From positions 246,984,645 to 247,048,644 of the forward strand of contig JAUMIR010000005.1 in NCBI GenBank assembly GCA_030847615.1: a DNA stretch of 64,000 bases, given 5' to 3'. A program made the translations under genes and the position numbers. The notes beneath the pieces are model-generated. The model did not search any database, was not told the origin of the DNA, and saw only the letters and a program-made list of their open reading frames with translations. This DNA comes from Gambelia wislizenii (taxonomy: Eukaryota > Chordata > Lepidosauria > Squamata > Crotaphytidae). Below, in pieces: positions 34,861 to 44,690 of this stretch; the stretch's first letter is position 1, and each line of letters begins with the position of its first letter.

Positions 34861-35514
34861 TTGAGGTACTTCCTCGTGGCCAAGAAGGATGGATGGCTTA
34901 GGCCCATCCGCGATCTCCAAGGGGTGAATTTGTACATCCTCCCAAAGCGTGACTTTCCACATGGTCACACTGTCGTCAATTCTGCCTCTCCTTTAGAAGG
35001 GAAACTGGTTTGCTACCGTCGATTTGAAGGATGTGTATTTTCACATCAGGATTCACCTGTCCCACAGACGTTTTCTCGCCTTTTAGATCGGCGATGTCGC
35101 CTTACGGTTCACAGTTCTGCCCTTTGGCCTTGTGACTGCACCCAGGGTGTTCACCAATGCATGGTGCTGGTAGCAGCCTGGCTTTGCCAACAAGAAGTAA
35201 TCATCTTTCTATACATCAATGACTGGCTTGTAGTTGCCAACTCATGCCACCGGCTTCTCCGGGACATCGATGTGACCCTGCAGCTCCTTGACTCCCTCAG
35301 TCTGGTGATCAACAAGGAGAAGTCACATTTTGATCCGTGTCAGACTGTTCAATTCATTGGGGTGTCCTTGGATTCTATTACTGCAGCCACCTATCTTCTG
35401 GAATCCAGGTTCCATACCTTGAAGGCTCTCATCTATCAGTGGTACAGGTCCCGTCACTTGTCTGCCTGGTCCGCCAAGTGCTGTTGGGACACATGGTATC
35501 AACCACAGTTGTGA
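34861..35514 (+). pseudogene. DIRS reverse transcriptase, degraded
   Basis: It reverse-transcribed the DIRS RNA. Visible motifs: VAKKDGWLRPIRDLQGVN (RT motif 1 region), then FLYINDWLVVANSCHRL, where the usual Y-x-D-D active-site box reads INDW, so one catalytic Asp is replaced by Asn. Then VINKEKSHFDPCQTVQFIGV (motif with LNLEKS-type loop). A frameshift around 35020-35060 scrambles the palm region between. It is not functional. Confidence 0.85.
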
Positions 35515-35605
35515 CCCCTTTGTAAGGCTTCATTTCTGACCCCTGCAGTCATGGTTCCTCTCTATCTTTGATCCCCTGCAGGATTCCCCGGAAAAGCTTC
35601 TGACC

Positions 35606-36274
35606 ATGCCAAGGTTGATTCAACAATCCTTGGATTGGTGGCTGGACTCGGCAAATGTTCTTGCGGGTCTTCCGTTCGAGCCCCCCCCCCATCACAAGTC
35701 ACCCTCACGACCGATGCCTCCCTCCAGAGGAGGGGGGCATCTTGGACAGTTCTCCGTCAATGACAACTGGTCTGCAGAGGAACGCTGGCTTCATTATCAA
35801 CTTCGCAGAGCTTTTGCTGTGCAGAAGGTGCTGAAGTCATTCAAATCCCTGGTTACCAGCCAGAATGTCCTCCTCGTTACAGATATGTCTGTAATGTATT
35901 ATCTCAACAAGCAGGGAGGGACAAGGCCCTCCACTCTGCTTTCGACCACGCTAGATATTTAGAACTGGTGCATACTGAGGACCACCTTTCTCCAATTCAT
36001 TCACCTCCCTGGAGAGGATAGCATTCTTGCAGACAGGTTGAGCCATTCCAGTCCCACAATTCATGAGTGGATGCTTCACCATTCCATGGTCCTTTCTTTC
36101 TTCCGCTGTTGGGGGACTCCGATAGTTGACCTCTTTGCCTCCTCAGCCAACAAGCAATGCTGGAAGTACTGCGCAAGGTCCAGTACGAAGGGTTCTAGAG
36201 GGAACACGTTTCTCTTTCAATGGATGGGGCCCCGGTTTACCTATTCCCTCCGTTTCCGCTGCTTGCACGGGTGA
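35606..36274 (+). pseudogene. DIRS RNase H region, frameshifted
   Basis: After the RT, a frame contains QQSLDWWLDSANVLAG. At about 35696-35740 the other frame reads VTLTTDASLQR, the first RNase H acidic motif. Then NWSAEERWLHYQLRRAFAVQ (ELRA-type helix) and NVLLVTDMSVMYYLNKQGG (second acidic motif). In another frame, WGTPIVDLFASSANKQCW is the conserved tail before the recombinase. At least two frameshifts occur, one beside a C run at 35680-35690. Confidence 0.8.
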
Positions 36275-36340
36275 TCCTCAAATTGTGCAACAGGGTGAAC
36301 GTGATCCTGATCACACTATGGTGGCCCCGTCAACCATGGT

Positions 36341-37521
36341 TTGGCTCCCTCCTCCAACTCGCCAATTTGTCCATCTTCCTCTCCATCCCAACCTCCTGAC
36401 GATTCAGGAAGGCAGGGTTCATCATCCAGATCTGGCCACCCTAAGATTGACAGCTTAGAAGATGCTGCCCTGAATCCTCCTTCACATTCGCAGCCAGGTT
36501 CAAATGACTCTCCTGATCATCTGCCTCCAGAGATTCGGGCAGTAGTGGACACCTCCCTTCGTCCTTCAACTCACCACTCTTATTCTTACAAGTGGAGGAA
36601 GTTCATTACTTACCTGGCAGGTCAGGGTCTCTCTCCACAGGATTCCACTGTGTCGAACATTCTCCAGTTCCTCCTTCATCTTTTGGATTCAGGGCTTTTG
36701 TTCTCCTCTATTAAATGCTACCTTGCTGCAATTTCTGCTGAATTCCAGGGACTGGGGCTGCCCTCTCCTTTTCGGGACCCTGCTGTTAAAAGGTTTCTAG
36801 AAGGTTACATTAACCTTCACCCACCTGTGATGGAACCCACCCATGTGGAGCCTGGAATTGGTTCTTTCACAGCTTTCCAAGCATCCGTTCGAACCACGGC
36901 CATGTCTGATCTTCATCTCCTGTCCTGGAAGACAGCCTTCCTTGTCTCTGTGATATCTGCCAAGTGTGCGTGGGGACTATGTGCTTTACATTTGGATCCA
37001 CCTTATCTGGTCTTTCACAAGCATAAGGTGGTACTACGACCAGATATGTCCTTCTTACCAAAATTTGTTTCCAGTTTTCCCCTTAACCAATCCATAGCGT
37101 TACCTATGCTGATGCAGAATCCATCTGATGACTTTGAACGTGTGCTCCATGTATTGGATGTTCGTTGGATTCTTGCGTTTTATGTTCAGTGGACTGCCCC
37201 TTTGTGCAAGACGAATCGTCTTTTTGTCTGCTATTCTGCTTCCAATCGTGGTTCTCCAGTTTCCCCACAGTGCCTATCCAAGTGAGTTGTCTCTGCCATC
37301 CCCTTGGCCTATGAACTGGCTTGAAAGCCACTCCCCTCTTGAATTCAACAAGTGTGGTAGCTGCATCTGCTGCCTTTCTTTCTGGTGTTCCTTTGGAGGA
37401 AGTTTGCAAGGCAGCTACGTGGTCTACTCCTTTGACTTTCATCTCCCATTACAGACTTGACAATAGGTCTAAAGCTGATGCTGCTTTTGGGAGAGCTGTT
37501 CTCTTATCTAAATTGCAATAA
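36341..37521 (+). pseudogene. DIRS tyrosine recombinase, degraded
   Basis: It integrates the circular DIRS DNA. Visible pieces: DTSLRPSTHHSYSYKWRKF (N-terminal SAM-like domain), SSIKCYLAAISAEFQGLG, FRDPAVKRFLEGY, then LHLLSWKTAFLVSVISAKCA, where the catalytic Arg of the usual SARR motif is changed. After a frameshift near 37285-37320 come VVAASAAFLSGVPLEEV and AATWSTPLTFISHYRLDNRS, with the nucleophile Tyr in HYRLD. The changed Arg and the frameshift make it inactive. Confidence 0.87.
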
Positions 37522-38390
37522 ATTTACTTGTGGTCCACTGTTACACTGAGTCCTTTGTCCTTTATCCCTTGGCTGGGCATGACAATCCCTCCTCCTGTGA
37601 GGAAGCTTGCTAGTCTCCCAATTGTGTGAGTCACAGAGACCACAAAGAAGAAGTACAAGTTGCTTACCTGTAACTGTAGTTCTTCGAGAGATCATCTATG
37701 AACTCACAAAAACCCATCCATCCGCCCCTCATTGTTCTGTTCCTTTGTACAGGTGTGATGCTGCTGTTGCGGCCTCCTTGGAACTGAGATAAATGAACGG
37801 GAACACCTGAGGGGAACCGTTGGGATGGGCAGAGCTACTGCCAAAAAGCATTACATAACTATTCCAGAAGGTTCCGAAGTGCACTGCGCAGGCACAGGAA
37901 TAACCCAGTTGTGTGAGTTCACAAACGACCACTTGAAGAACTAGTTACAGGTATGCAACTTGTCCTTCCCTTCTGTGATCTACATGCATCCTGCACTACT
38001 ACTCAGTACCAGACAAATGCAGACAGAAAGCAACAGAGGGTGGAGCCCAGATCCTTCCAGACACATCTTCCATTGGGAGGGGAACAAAACCACAACTATT
38101 AGAAGAATGTTATGCATTTTTTTGTGTTCTGTATACAGGCAAATATTGCCCCCCCCCACTGATATTCTTGTCAGACAGTGTTAGGCCCCATATTATTACT
38201 AAAGAAATGGAAGTATGTTGGGGGTGCTCACATCACAGCTGTGTTCTGAAATGCAGTGCTGAATTATCTGCAAGTATTCACTCACTTTAAAGGATGCACT
38301 TGGCAATCCCATTAGAGGTGCAGTCATTTAGCTAGGGGGTCAGCAAGTAGGAGACCTGCAAGAAACCCTGTTATTAACAGCCCTTCTCAG

Positions 38391-38619
38391 GGGCCTTTTC
38401 ACACTACTCAATTACAGTATAGCACAATGATTCCATTTTAACTGCCATGGCTGCATGCTATGGGATCTGCAGTTTAGGGTGGGGCATTTAGACTTCTCAG
38501 CCAGAGAGTTCTAGTGCCTCACCAAACTGCAAGCCCCAGGACTCACAGGATGGAACCACGGCAGTTGAAGTGGAATCACAGAGCTATATTTGTATAATTG
38601 TGCAATGTGAAAGGGCCCA
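38391..38619. mobile_element. Palindromic hAT-type miniature element
   Basis: The left end ggggccttttcacactactc mirrors the right end gcaatgtgaaagggccc. The inner arms are gattccattttaactgccat and gcagttgaagtggaatcac. Same family as 28634-28919. Confidence 0.7.
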
Positions 38620-38869
38620 TGGTCTTGCAAACTTAGGACATGGCTTCTTTATTTTAATCAATTCATCAGCAACGTATCTTCTCCTTTTCCTACCACCTAC
38701 CACTTTACAGAGCATTATCACCTTTTCCATTCAGTATTGTCATTGCTGAAAAGTATGTCCGCCTCATTTTAGTCATCATGGGAGAATTCATATTTTACAA
38801 GTCCATCATGAAGGAGGGGAGTGTGTTATCTAATAAATTGATGCTATTATTGCTGTGTACTGTATCTTC

Positions 38870-39095
38870 CTAGGTTTTCAGACAACACTGTTATAGTGTT
38901 ACTATTCCACTTTATTTGCTATGACCACCTCCTGTTGAATCCCAGGATTTGCAGTTTAGGGAGGGGCATTTACAACTCTCAGCCAGAGAGCAATTAGACC
39001 TCACTAAACTACAAACCCCAGAATTCCACAGCAGGAAGCCAGAGCAATTAAAGTGGAATAGTAACACTATAACAGTGTAGTCTGAAAATCTAGGA
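38870..39095. mobile_element. Palindromic hAT-type miniature element
   Basis: The left arm ctaggttttcagac, then actgttatagtgttactatt, is mirrored by aatagtaacactataacagt, then gtctgaaaatctagg. The middle carries caggatttgcagtttaggg. It is nearly a perfect hairpin over 226 bases. Confidence 0.7.
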
Positions 39096-39281
39096 CAAGT
39101 CAATTTCAACTTATGACAACACTAAGGTGAACGAACCTACCATAGGGTCTTCTTGGCAAGATGTGTTCAGAGGGGGCTTGTCGTTGCATTCGTCTAAGCT
39201 GAGAGAGTATGATTTGCCCAAAGTCACCCAGAGGATTTCCATTGTCCGATGGCGATTTGAACTCTGGTCTACCAGAATCCT
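39096..39281 (-). mobile_element. tRNA-derived MIR-like SINE
   Basis: On the minus strand it shows gactttgggcaaatcatact, then cctctgaacacatcttgcca and agaagaccctatggtagg, in MIR-like SINE order. The tRNA-like head is eroded where the next hAT-type element begins at 39282. Confidence 0.65.
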
Positions 39282-39510
39282 AGGGCCCTTTCGCACTACA
39301 CAATTATAGTGCAATGATTCCACTTTCACCACCATGGCTACAACCTATGAAATCCTAGGGGCTGTTGTCTGGTGAGGCATAAGAGTTCTTTTGACTGAGA
39401 ATTCTAAGTGCCCCTCCCTAAACTACAGATCCCAGGATTCCATATGATATTGCCAAGGCAGTTAAATCAGAATCACACCACAAAAACAGTAAAATGTGAA
39501 AAGGCGTTCT
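39282..39510. mobile_element. Palindromic hAT-type miniature element
   Basis: The left end agggccctttcgcactacac and cacaattatagtgcaatgat face the right end cagtaaaatgtgaaaaggcg. Inner arms: ctatgaaatcctaggggctg and aaactacagatcccaggatt. It lies directly against the SINE at 39096-39281. Confidence 0.65.
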
Positions 39511-39533
39511 GTCCAACACTTAAATCACTACAC

Positions 39534-39927
39534 CAGTGGTTCTTAACCTGGGGTCCAGGGACCCGTAGGGGTCTGCAATGTCCTCATAGGGGGTCTGTGA
39601 AGGCTTGAAGGCTGCTTGGCCCACCTCCTCCCTGCAATGGAGTGGCCGCGTGACAGAAGGCGAGACAAAGGCTGGCTGGCTTGGCCTGGGCATTGCCACT
39701 CAACCTGTTCCAGCCAGAAACTTGCAGGAAGAAGCAGGAGAAAAGTCTTCCCTCCCCCTCCAGTGCCTCTGAGAGAAGGTTTAATGGATGGTGTAATTGT
39801 ATTATCATCAATCATTATTATTATTGGTATTACTATGGTTTTACACTTTGAGTTAAGTCTTGGGGGTGCACGGCAACAAAAAATATTTAAAGGGGTTCCC
39901 TGTTAAAGAAAAGGTTAAGAGCCACTG
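39534..39927 (+). mobile_element. hAT-type element with intact 8-bp target duplication
   Basis: The left end CAGTGGTTCTTAACCTGGGG mirrors the right end (reverse complement CAGTGGCTCTTAACCTTTTC). The octamer CACTACAC is present exactly on both sides (39526-39533, 39928-39935). The 394-base interior has no transposase. A second copy in the opposite direction is at 43085-43490. Confidence 0.9.
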
Positions 39928-40124
39928 CACTACACCACACTGGTTCTCTTACACAATAAATACCTCTCCATATACATACAATAACACACAAACAGAAAAC
40001 GCACCCTTTCATTCCCAAACAGAATAATATAAACTAAATAATTTACTATTTTCTGACTTGGGGGGGAAATCTTCTACCTCATACTCTTGACTACGTGTGA
40101 CAAGGCAGCTCTGTTCCAGGCGCA

Positions 40125-40795
40125 GACATTCTCTCTCAGGGTATTAATATCTCTCTGACCTTTCTTCGCAAACGAAGATTCAGGAAGGACTCATCCCGCG
40201 CTTTCTGCAAGCGGGCTGATGACTAAAAAAGCCAATCCGAGATAAACAAGTCCGGTTGCAGAAAGCACAACAGAAGGTCTCCTTGGGTGATGTTTCTGGG
40301 TTGTGATTTTTTCTGCGTTGTCATTTCTCTTCAAGACTTGTTCGGCGTGAGTTCTCAAATAAGGCTGCAGCATTGTGAATAGTGCATCTCCATGCCTCCC
40401 AATGTGAGGCCAGGGCAGACCATTGTTGGTGATCAATTTGGCTGAGCCTGAGATGTTGTTTCAGGGAATCCTTGTATCGCTTTTTTGGAGCGCCCCTTAC
40501 GCTGACCCGTGGCAAGTTCACCGTAGAGTACTATTTTGGGGAGGCGATGGTCCTCCATCCTAGAAATGTGCTCTGCCCAGCGCAGCTGTGTTCTCAATAC
40601 CATGGCCTCAATGCTGGTGATCCCTGCTTGCTCAAGGACAGTAACATTCGTCACATAGTCAGTCCAGTGTATATTTAGGATTGTGCGTATACAGCGCTGA
40701 TAAAAGCGTTCCAGGAGTCATAGGTGGTGGTGATAGGTGACCCATGTCTCAGATCCATAAAGGAGAATAGACAGTACAATGGCTCTATACACACT
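40125..40795 (-). mobile_element. LINE 3' end, 5' truncated
   Basis: The minus strand encodes, in pieces, the C-terminal part of a LINE reverse transcriptase ORF: TNVTVLEQAGITSIEAMVL, RTQLRWAEHISRMEDHRLPK, GELATGQRKGRSKK. It matches the copy at 55027-55860 throughout and shares its 3' end (aggaaggactcatcccgcgc). The clade (RTE, CR1 or L2 group) is not resolved. Confidence 0.8.
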
Positions 40796-40805
40796 GATTA
40801 ATATA

Positions 40806-40998
40806 CAGTACACACTACACAAATAATCCAGTTATTTGCCATGGAGCCTTCCTATGGAATCCTGGTATTTGTAGTTTTACAAGGCCTTTAACCACCTCTG
40901 CCAAAGAGTGCTGGTGCCTCGCCAAACTACAAATCCCAGACTTCCATAGGAAGGCACCATGGCAAGTAATCTAGTTTCAAATCCAGTAGTGTGGAAGC
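40806..40998. mobile_element. Palindromic hAT-type miniature element, second subfamily
   Basis: Left: cacactacacaaataatcca, ttgccatggagccttcctat. Right: ataggaaggcaccatggcaa and tccagtagtgtggaag. The arms mirror each other with gtttgtagttttac-like centre text. Paired with 41966-42172. Confidence 0.65.
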
Positions 40999-41276
40999 AG
41001 GACCGAAGGAGCCAGAACCCTCCACACAGCTCTTGAAGGCCCGATTACCCAGCACCACTGAGGCTCCATGCCAAGTATTTCCTTTTTTAAAATTTTATTT
41101 TTATATTATTTTCCAACAAACAAACAATAAAAAGTATGTGTGTGTGTATATACACACATATACATACACACATAAATAGGTTAAGAGATGAAAAACATAT
41201 AGAGGTTAAGTTACATTAATTATCAAATTATGTCAAACAGTAGTTCAATTATCAAAGCCTCAATATAAAACAACTA

Positions 41277-41490
41277 CAGTTGTTCGTTCATGTTTGCTGG
41301 GGTTTGGTTCCAGGACCCCCGTGGATACTAACATTCGTGAATACTCAAGTCCCATTATATGCAATGGCATAGCAAAATGGTGTCTCTTATATAAGATGGC
41401 AAAATCAAGGTTTGCTTTTTAGATTATTATTTTTTAAAGAATATTTTCAAGCCGTGAATACTGAAATCTATGGATACGGAGGGACAACTG
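41277..41490. mobile_element. Tigger-like miniature element
   Basis: It starts CAGTTGTTCGTTCATGTTTG and ends ATACGGAGGGACAACTG, with TA flanks. The plain interior runs in the opposite orientation to 32914-33143. Confidence 0.78.
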
Positions 41491-41965
41491 TATATACTGT
41501 ATATTTCACTACCTAGCTCTTTCAAATTTGGAATCTCATATATTAACTCCTGACCTTCTTCTCTTCAATTACTTGAACCTGTTTTGTTTGACCATACATC
41601 AAATTACCAACTCAAGTTGAATTGTTGGGAGAAAATAAAACCTGTTTCTGATAACACAACTTTAAAATGCCTAACAATAACCTTTAGATAACAATTTCAA
41701 GAATTTCAAGCCACTGGGTCCAGGATTTCCTGGCACCAGAGTTTTGCTGACTACCTCCACATACTGTCGACATGGGGACGGAAGGAAATGCAGCCACACA
41801 ACATTCAGCATAAATCAGCTGCGATGAACACTCTTGTGGCACCTTCAGGACTACTGTGTTTTCTTGGGTGTGAACTTTCTTTGGCGGGGCTACAACCCAG
41901 GGAAGTCTCATGCCAAACGAAACTGGCTTGCCTTCATGGTGCCACAAGGCTTTGGGGTTCGCGTC

Positions 41966-42172
41966 CAGACTAGAGAAATAACACCCATTGAAACTGGATT
42001 ACTTGCATGGCTCCTTCCTATGGAACCCTGGGATCTGTAGTTTAGCGAGGCACCACCACTGTTTGGCAGAGGAGGCGAAAGACCTTGTAAAACTACAAAT
42101 CCCAGGGTTCCACAGGAAGGAGCTATGCAAATAATCCAGTTTCAAACTGGATTATTTGTGTCGTGTGGATTT
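41966..42172. mobile_element. Palindromic hAT-type miniature element, second subfamily
   Basis: The left arm attgaaactggattacttgc, atggctccttcctatggaac is mirrored by ttccacaggaaggagctatg and caaataatccagtttcaaac. Confidence 0.65.
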
Positions 42173-42330
42173 ATGAACCAAATCGGTCTCTACTCCCTTC
42201 GACTGGTGGGGTGGTGGTGGGGGGAGCGTTTTCATTTGGCAAAGTCTCCGCCAGAAGCGTTTTAAAATTGGAGGGGAATTAACACGGTTCAGGCGACTCC
42301 TTCCCACCGCTTCTAATCCCAACAGAACTA

Positions 42331-42554
42331 CAGTTGTCCCTCCGTATCCACGGATCTGGTATCCACAGATTTAAGTATTCACGGCTTGAAAATAGTCTTT
42401 AAAAAAATAACCCCAAAAGCATTTTGCATTCTTATATAAGGGGCACCATTTTGCTATGCCATTGCATACAATGGGACTTGCGTATTCACGGGTTTTGGTA
42501 TCCACGGAGGGGGGTCCTGGAACCAAACCCCTGCGAATAGGAAGGGACAACTGG
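42331..42554. mobile_element. Tigger-like miniature element
   Basis: It starts CAGTTGTCCCTCCGTATCCA and ends AGGAAGGGACAACTGG, beside TA on the left (42329-42330) and gTA on the right. It lies 270 bases downstream of the proposed BID exon 1, in intron 1. Confidence 0.78.
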
Positions 42555-42826
42555 TACTGCGAGGACTGCTTGGCTTCCCGCAGAATCCTGTGCCGCCCAA
42601 AAGCTTGCGCGGCCGCTGGACCCAATGGACCGGACGCTCCCAACCTGGCGTTTCTCGTGCTTCCACTGAAGCCAACGGCTGTAAGTGGGGAGGGGGATGA
42701 GGATGGCCAACAACGCCGAAGAAAAGGAAAATAACCTCCCCCCAAACACACAAAGGCGGTCTAAACATAAATGGGCCAAAGAAAGGGGCGAGGAGGGGAA
42801 GAAACCCGTTCTGAGGAAGCACTTAC

Positions 42827-42965
42827 TCTTTGCAAGGCGACTCCGGGCGGCGGAGGGAAAAGGGCGCCCTGCCCAGAGATGATGCCTTTTCCTCCCTCCC
42901 TGCTCCGAGCAGCGGATTTGCCACAAGGCGGCTTGACTTCACTTCCTCCGGGCCGCTTTCCTGGC
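42827..42965 (-). other. BID: Proposed BID non-coding exon 1
   Basis: GC-rich minus-strand sequence ending in the donor TTGCAAAGA|GTAAGTGC. It contains no ATG, consistent with a 5' UTR exon that splices to 22994. The 5' limit is a guess, set about 30 bases downstream of the TTTAAAAG box. Confidence 0.5.
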
Positions 42966-43010
42966 CAGCTCCGCCCTCCCCGGCCCGCTTTTAAAGCACC
43001 GCCAGGCTGG
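42830..43010 (-). promoter_or_regulatory. BID: CpG-rich promoter of BID
   Basis: A dense local run of CpG and GC-box-like text (ccgggcggcggagg, ctccgccctccccggcccgc on the plus strand) stands out from the AT-rich surroundings. On the minus strand a TATA-like cttttaaagc-type box lies near 42988-42996, and an ETS-like gaggaagtg follows. It is the only such island upstream of BID in the window. Bidirectional activity is possible. Confidence 0.55.
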
Positions 43011-43084
43011 CTTCCTTAGGAGGGGTCTTTCAGTCAAGGGGTTTGCTAAGGCTTGGACCCCTTTGTCCTGGGGCCTCTTCTTAC

Positions 43085-43490
43085 ACGCGAGACCGGTGGC
43101 TCTTCACCTTTTCTTGGCCAGGGACCCCCTTTAAATATCTTTTGTTGCCATGGGCCCCCAAGGCTTGACTCAAGATTTAAAACCCTAATAATAATAATAA
43201 TAATAATATATGCTGATGATGATACAATTACACCAGCCATTAAACCTTCCCTCAGAGGCACTGGAAGAAAAGGAGGGAAGAATTTTCTCCTGCTTCTTCC
43301 TGAAAGTTTGTAGCTGGAATGGATTGAATGGCAATATACAGACCAAGCCAGCCAGCCTTTGCTCCTGTCACGTGGCTGCTCCACTGCGGGGGGGGGGGGC
43401 AAGCAACTTTCAAGCCCTTACAGACCTCCTGTGAGGACATTGCAGACCCCCGGGGGGGTCCCCAGACCCCAAGTTAAGAACCATGCATTT
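43085..43490 (-). mobile_element. hAT-type element, reverse copy of 39534-39927
   Basis: It starts ccggtggctcttcacctttt and ends cagaccccaagttaagaac. The interior ataatgatacaattacacca, ccttccctcagaggcactgg, tcctgcttcttcctgaaag is the reverse complement of the 39.5-kb copy. The target duplication could not be read. An (ATA)n tract sits at 43187-43209. Confidence 0.8.
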
Positions 43491-44156
43491 AAGCTCATCC
43501 ATAGACTGATGTTGCAAGGGGGGATCTTTTGTCCCCTGAAGGCCACACCGGCTTTGGAGGCCTCACTTTGTTCCCTCCCCCAGTCTACATCAACATACTT
43601 TTAGCAACCTTCAAAGTGGTCTAAGGACCCTTTTGCTTTAAGACACTTTATCTCAGAAATTGGGTGCCACCATTTTAAAAAGGCTTTTACAGTGGTTGAA
43701 AATGGATGTATTGGGACAATGCCTTATTAGGTCACACACACACACCCAAAAAAGCACAAAAACTCATTTAAGCTTTTGGGATATTGAGATTTTAGCATTA
43801 GGCAAGACGTTACAAAAAACAAGGGCATAATTTTAAAGTCATTAAGTCTTAATGGCATCTTTGAGAAGAAAGAAGCAGGGGAAGCAGAATAATCACTAGA
43901 CAGTCAAATTAGGTTTATCAAAGGATGCCAAGGTGTTGGATTTTAGTAGGAGTAGCCCCTAGGCATGCTGGGAGGAAGAAAGGCAAAAAGTTTGGCTTTC
44001 CTTTTGTGAAAATGTAAAATGCCATTCTGAAGTCAGTATGTGTCTCAAAAGGTGGGGGGGGGGCAAACGCTATCAAAAATCCATAAATGGAAAAACAAAA
44101 GCCTGAACAATCTGATTTAATTGTTCGGAGATTTAGCAGATCTCTAGCAGAGCACC
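43491..44156. other. Intergenic, no recognised feature
   Basis: Contains a (CA)n tract at 43733-43744 and no recognisable gene or repeat. Confidence 0.4.
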
Positions 44157-44320
44157 TGATCATAGAATCATAGAGTTGGAAGAGACCCCAAGGGCCATCC
44201 AGTCCAACCCCTGCCCTGCAGGAATACACAATCAAATTATCCAGCCTCTCTTTAAAAACCTCTAAAGAAGGAGACTCCACCACCGATCTGGCAGAAGTTA
44301 GAAACAGTAACCAGGCCAAC
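44157..44320 (-). mobile_element. CR1 LINE 3' tail
   Basis: catagaatcatagagttgga, agagaccccaagggccatcc, agtccaacccctgccctgca is the reverse complement of the CR1 3' untranslated end (the ATTCTATGAT-type terminus). It is 5' truncated. Confidence 0.88.
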
Positions 44321-44364
44321 TCCCTTACACACAGTATCTAGGAGAGAAAGAAATCAAACTTACT

Positions 44365-44690
44365 GTGTGAGGTCGGCCTTCTACAGCTGTTCTTCCATTC
44401 CAGTCCCGTGGGAAATGGTGGTAGACATGAGTCTTTTTTCCTAATGGATGACTCGCGTTTATCTCCATCTTGTATGGGGCCGGAACGGAAGAACAGCTGT
44501 AGAAAGACAACATCATGTGGTAAGGCAGGATGGGAGATGCTATTATCGGGCTGTACTGCCTCTTCCCTTCCCTCATGTGCTAAGCCTCGTAGTCTCTCCG
44601 TAATGCAGCCAACAGCCCAGTCTGCAACCCTGTGTACACTTACCTGGGAATGAGTCAAGGGCACTTCATATCTCTGTGCTAGACCAGAAC
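44365..44690. mobile_element. Palindromic miniature element
   Basis: The left arm cttctacagctgttcttcca, ttccagtcccgtggg is mirrored by cggaacggaagaacagctgt, agaaagacaacatcatg. Diverged relative of 24243-24517. Outer ends are unclear. Confidence 0.55.

Larger units (their letters stand above)
33877..37945 (+). mobile_element. DIRS-like tyrosine-recombinase retrotransposon
   Basis: About 4.07 kb. The termini are inverted repeats of about 160 bases. Left 33877-34040 contains caactgggttattcctg, gcagtgcacttcagaacctc, atgctttttggcaatagctc and cccaacggttcccctcag. The right end at 37780-37945 carries the reverse complement with few changes. Just inside the right end (about 37617-37720) is an internal complementary region: tgtgtgagtcacagagacca mirrors the left tip, and gtaactgtagttcttc mirrors the right tip. 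That split layout is diagnostic of DIRS elements, which replicate through a circle. Coding order is gag/RT, RNase H, then recombinase. The frames are broken. Confidence 0.92.
22995..42826 (-). other. BID: BID intron 1 (about 20 kb)
   Basis: Inferred from the donor at the GC-rich exon (AAAGA|GTAAGT at 42827/42826) and the acceptor at 22995. It hosts the mariner, DIRS, Penelope, Harbinger-like, hAT and Tigger-like insertions listed separately. Stretches of more than 300 bases inside it with nothing recognised include 23370-24240, 24520-25305, 26490-27730, 27951-28630, 30050-30575, 30848-32366 and 33146-33870. Confidence 0.55.

Noticed and set aside
42371..42926. Overlapping frames across the GC-rich island
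   Set aside because: They cross a miniature transposon and the promoter and have no protein resemblance; better explained as BID promoter and non-coding exon 1.
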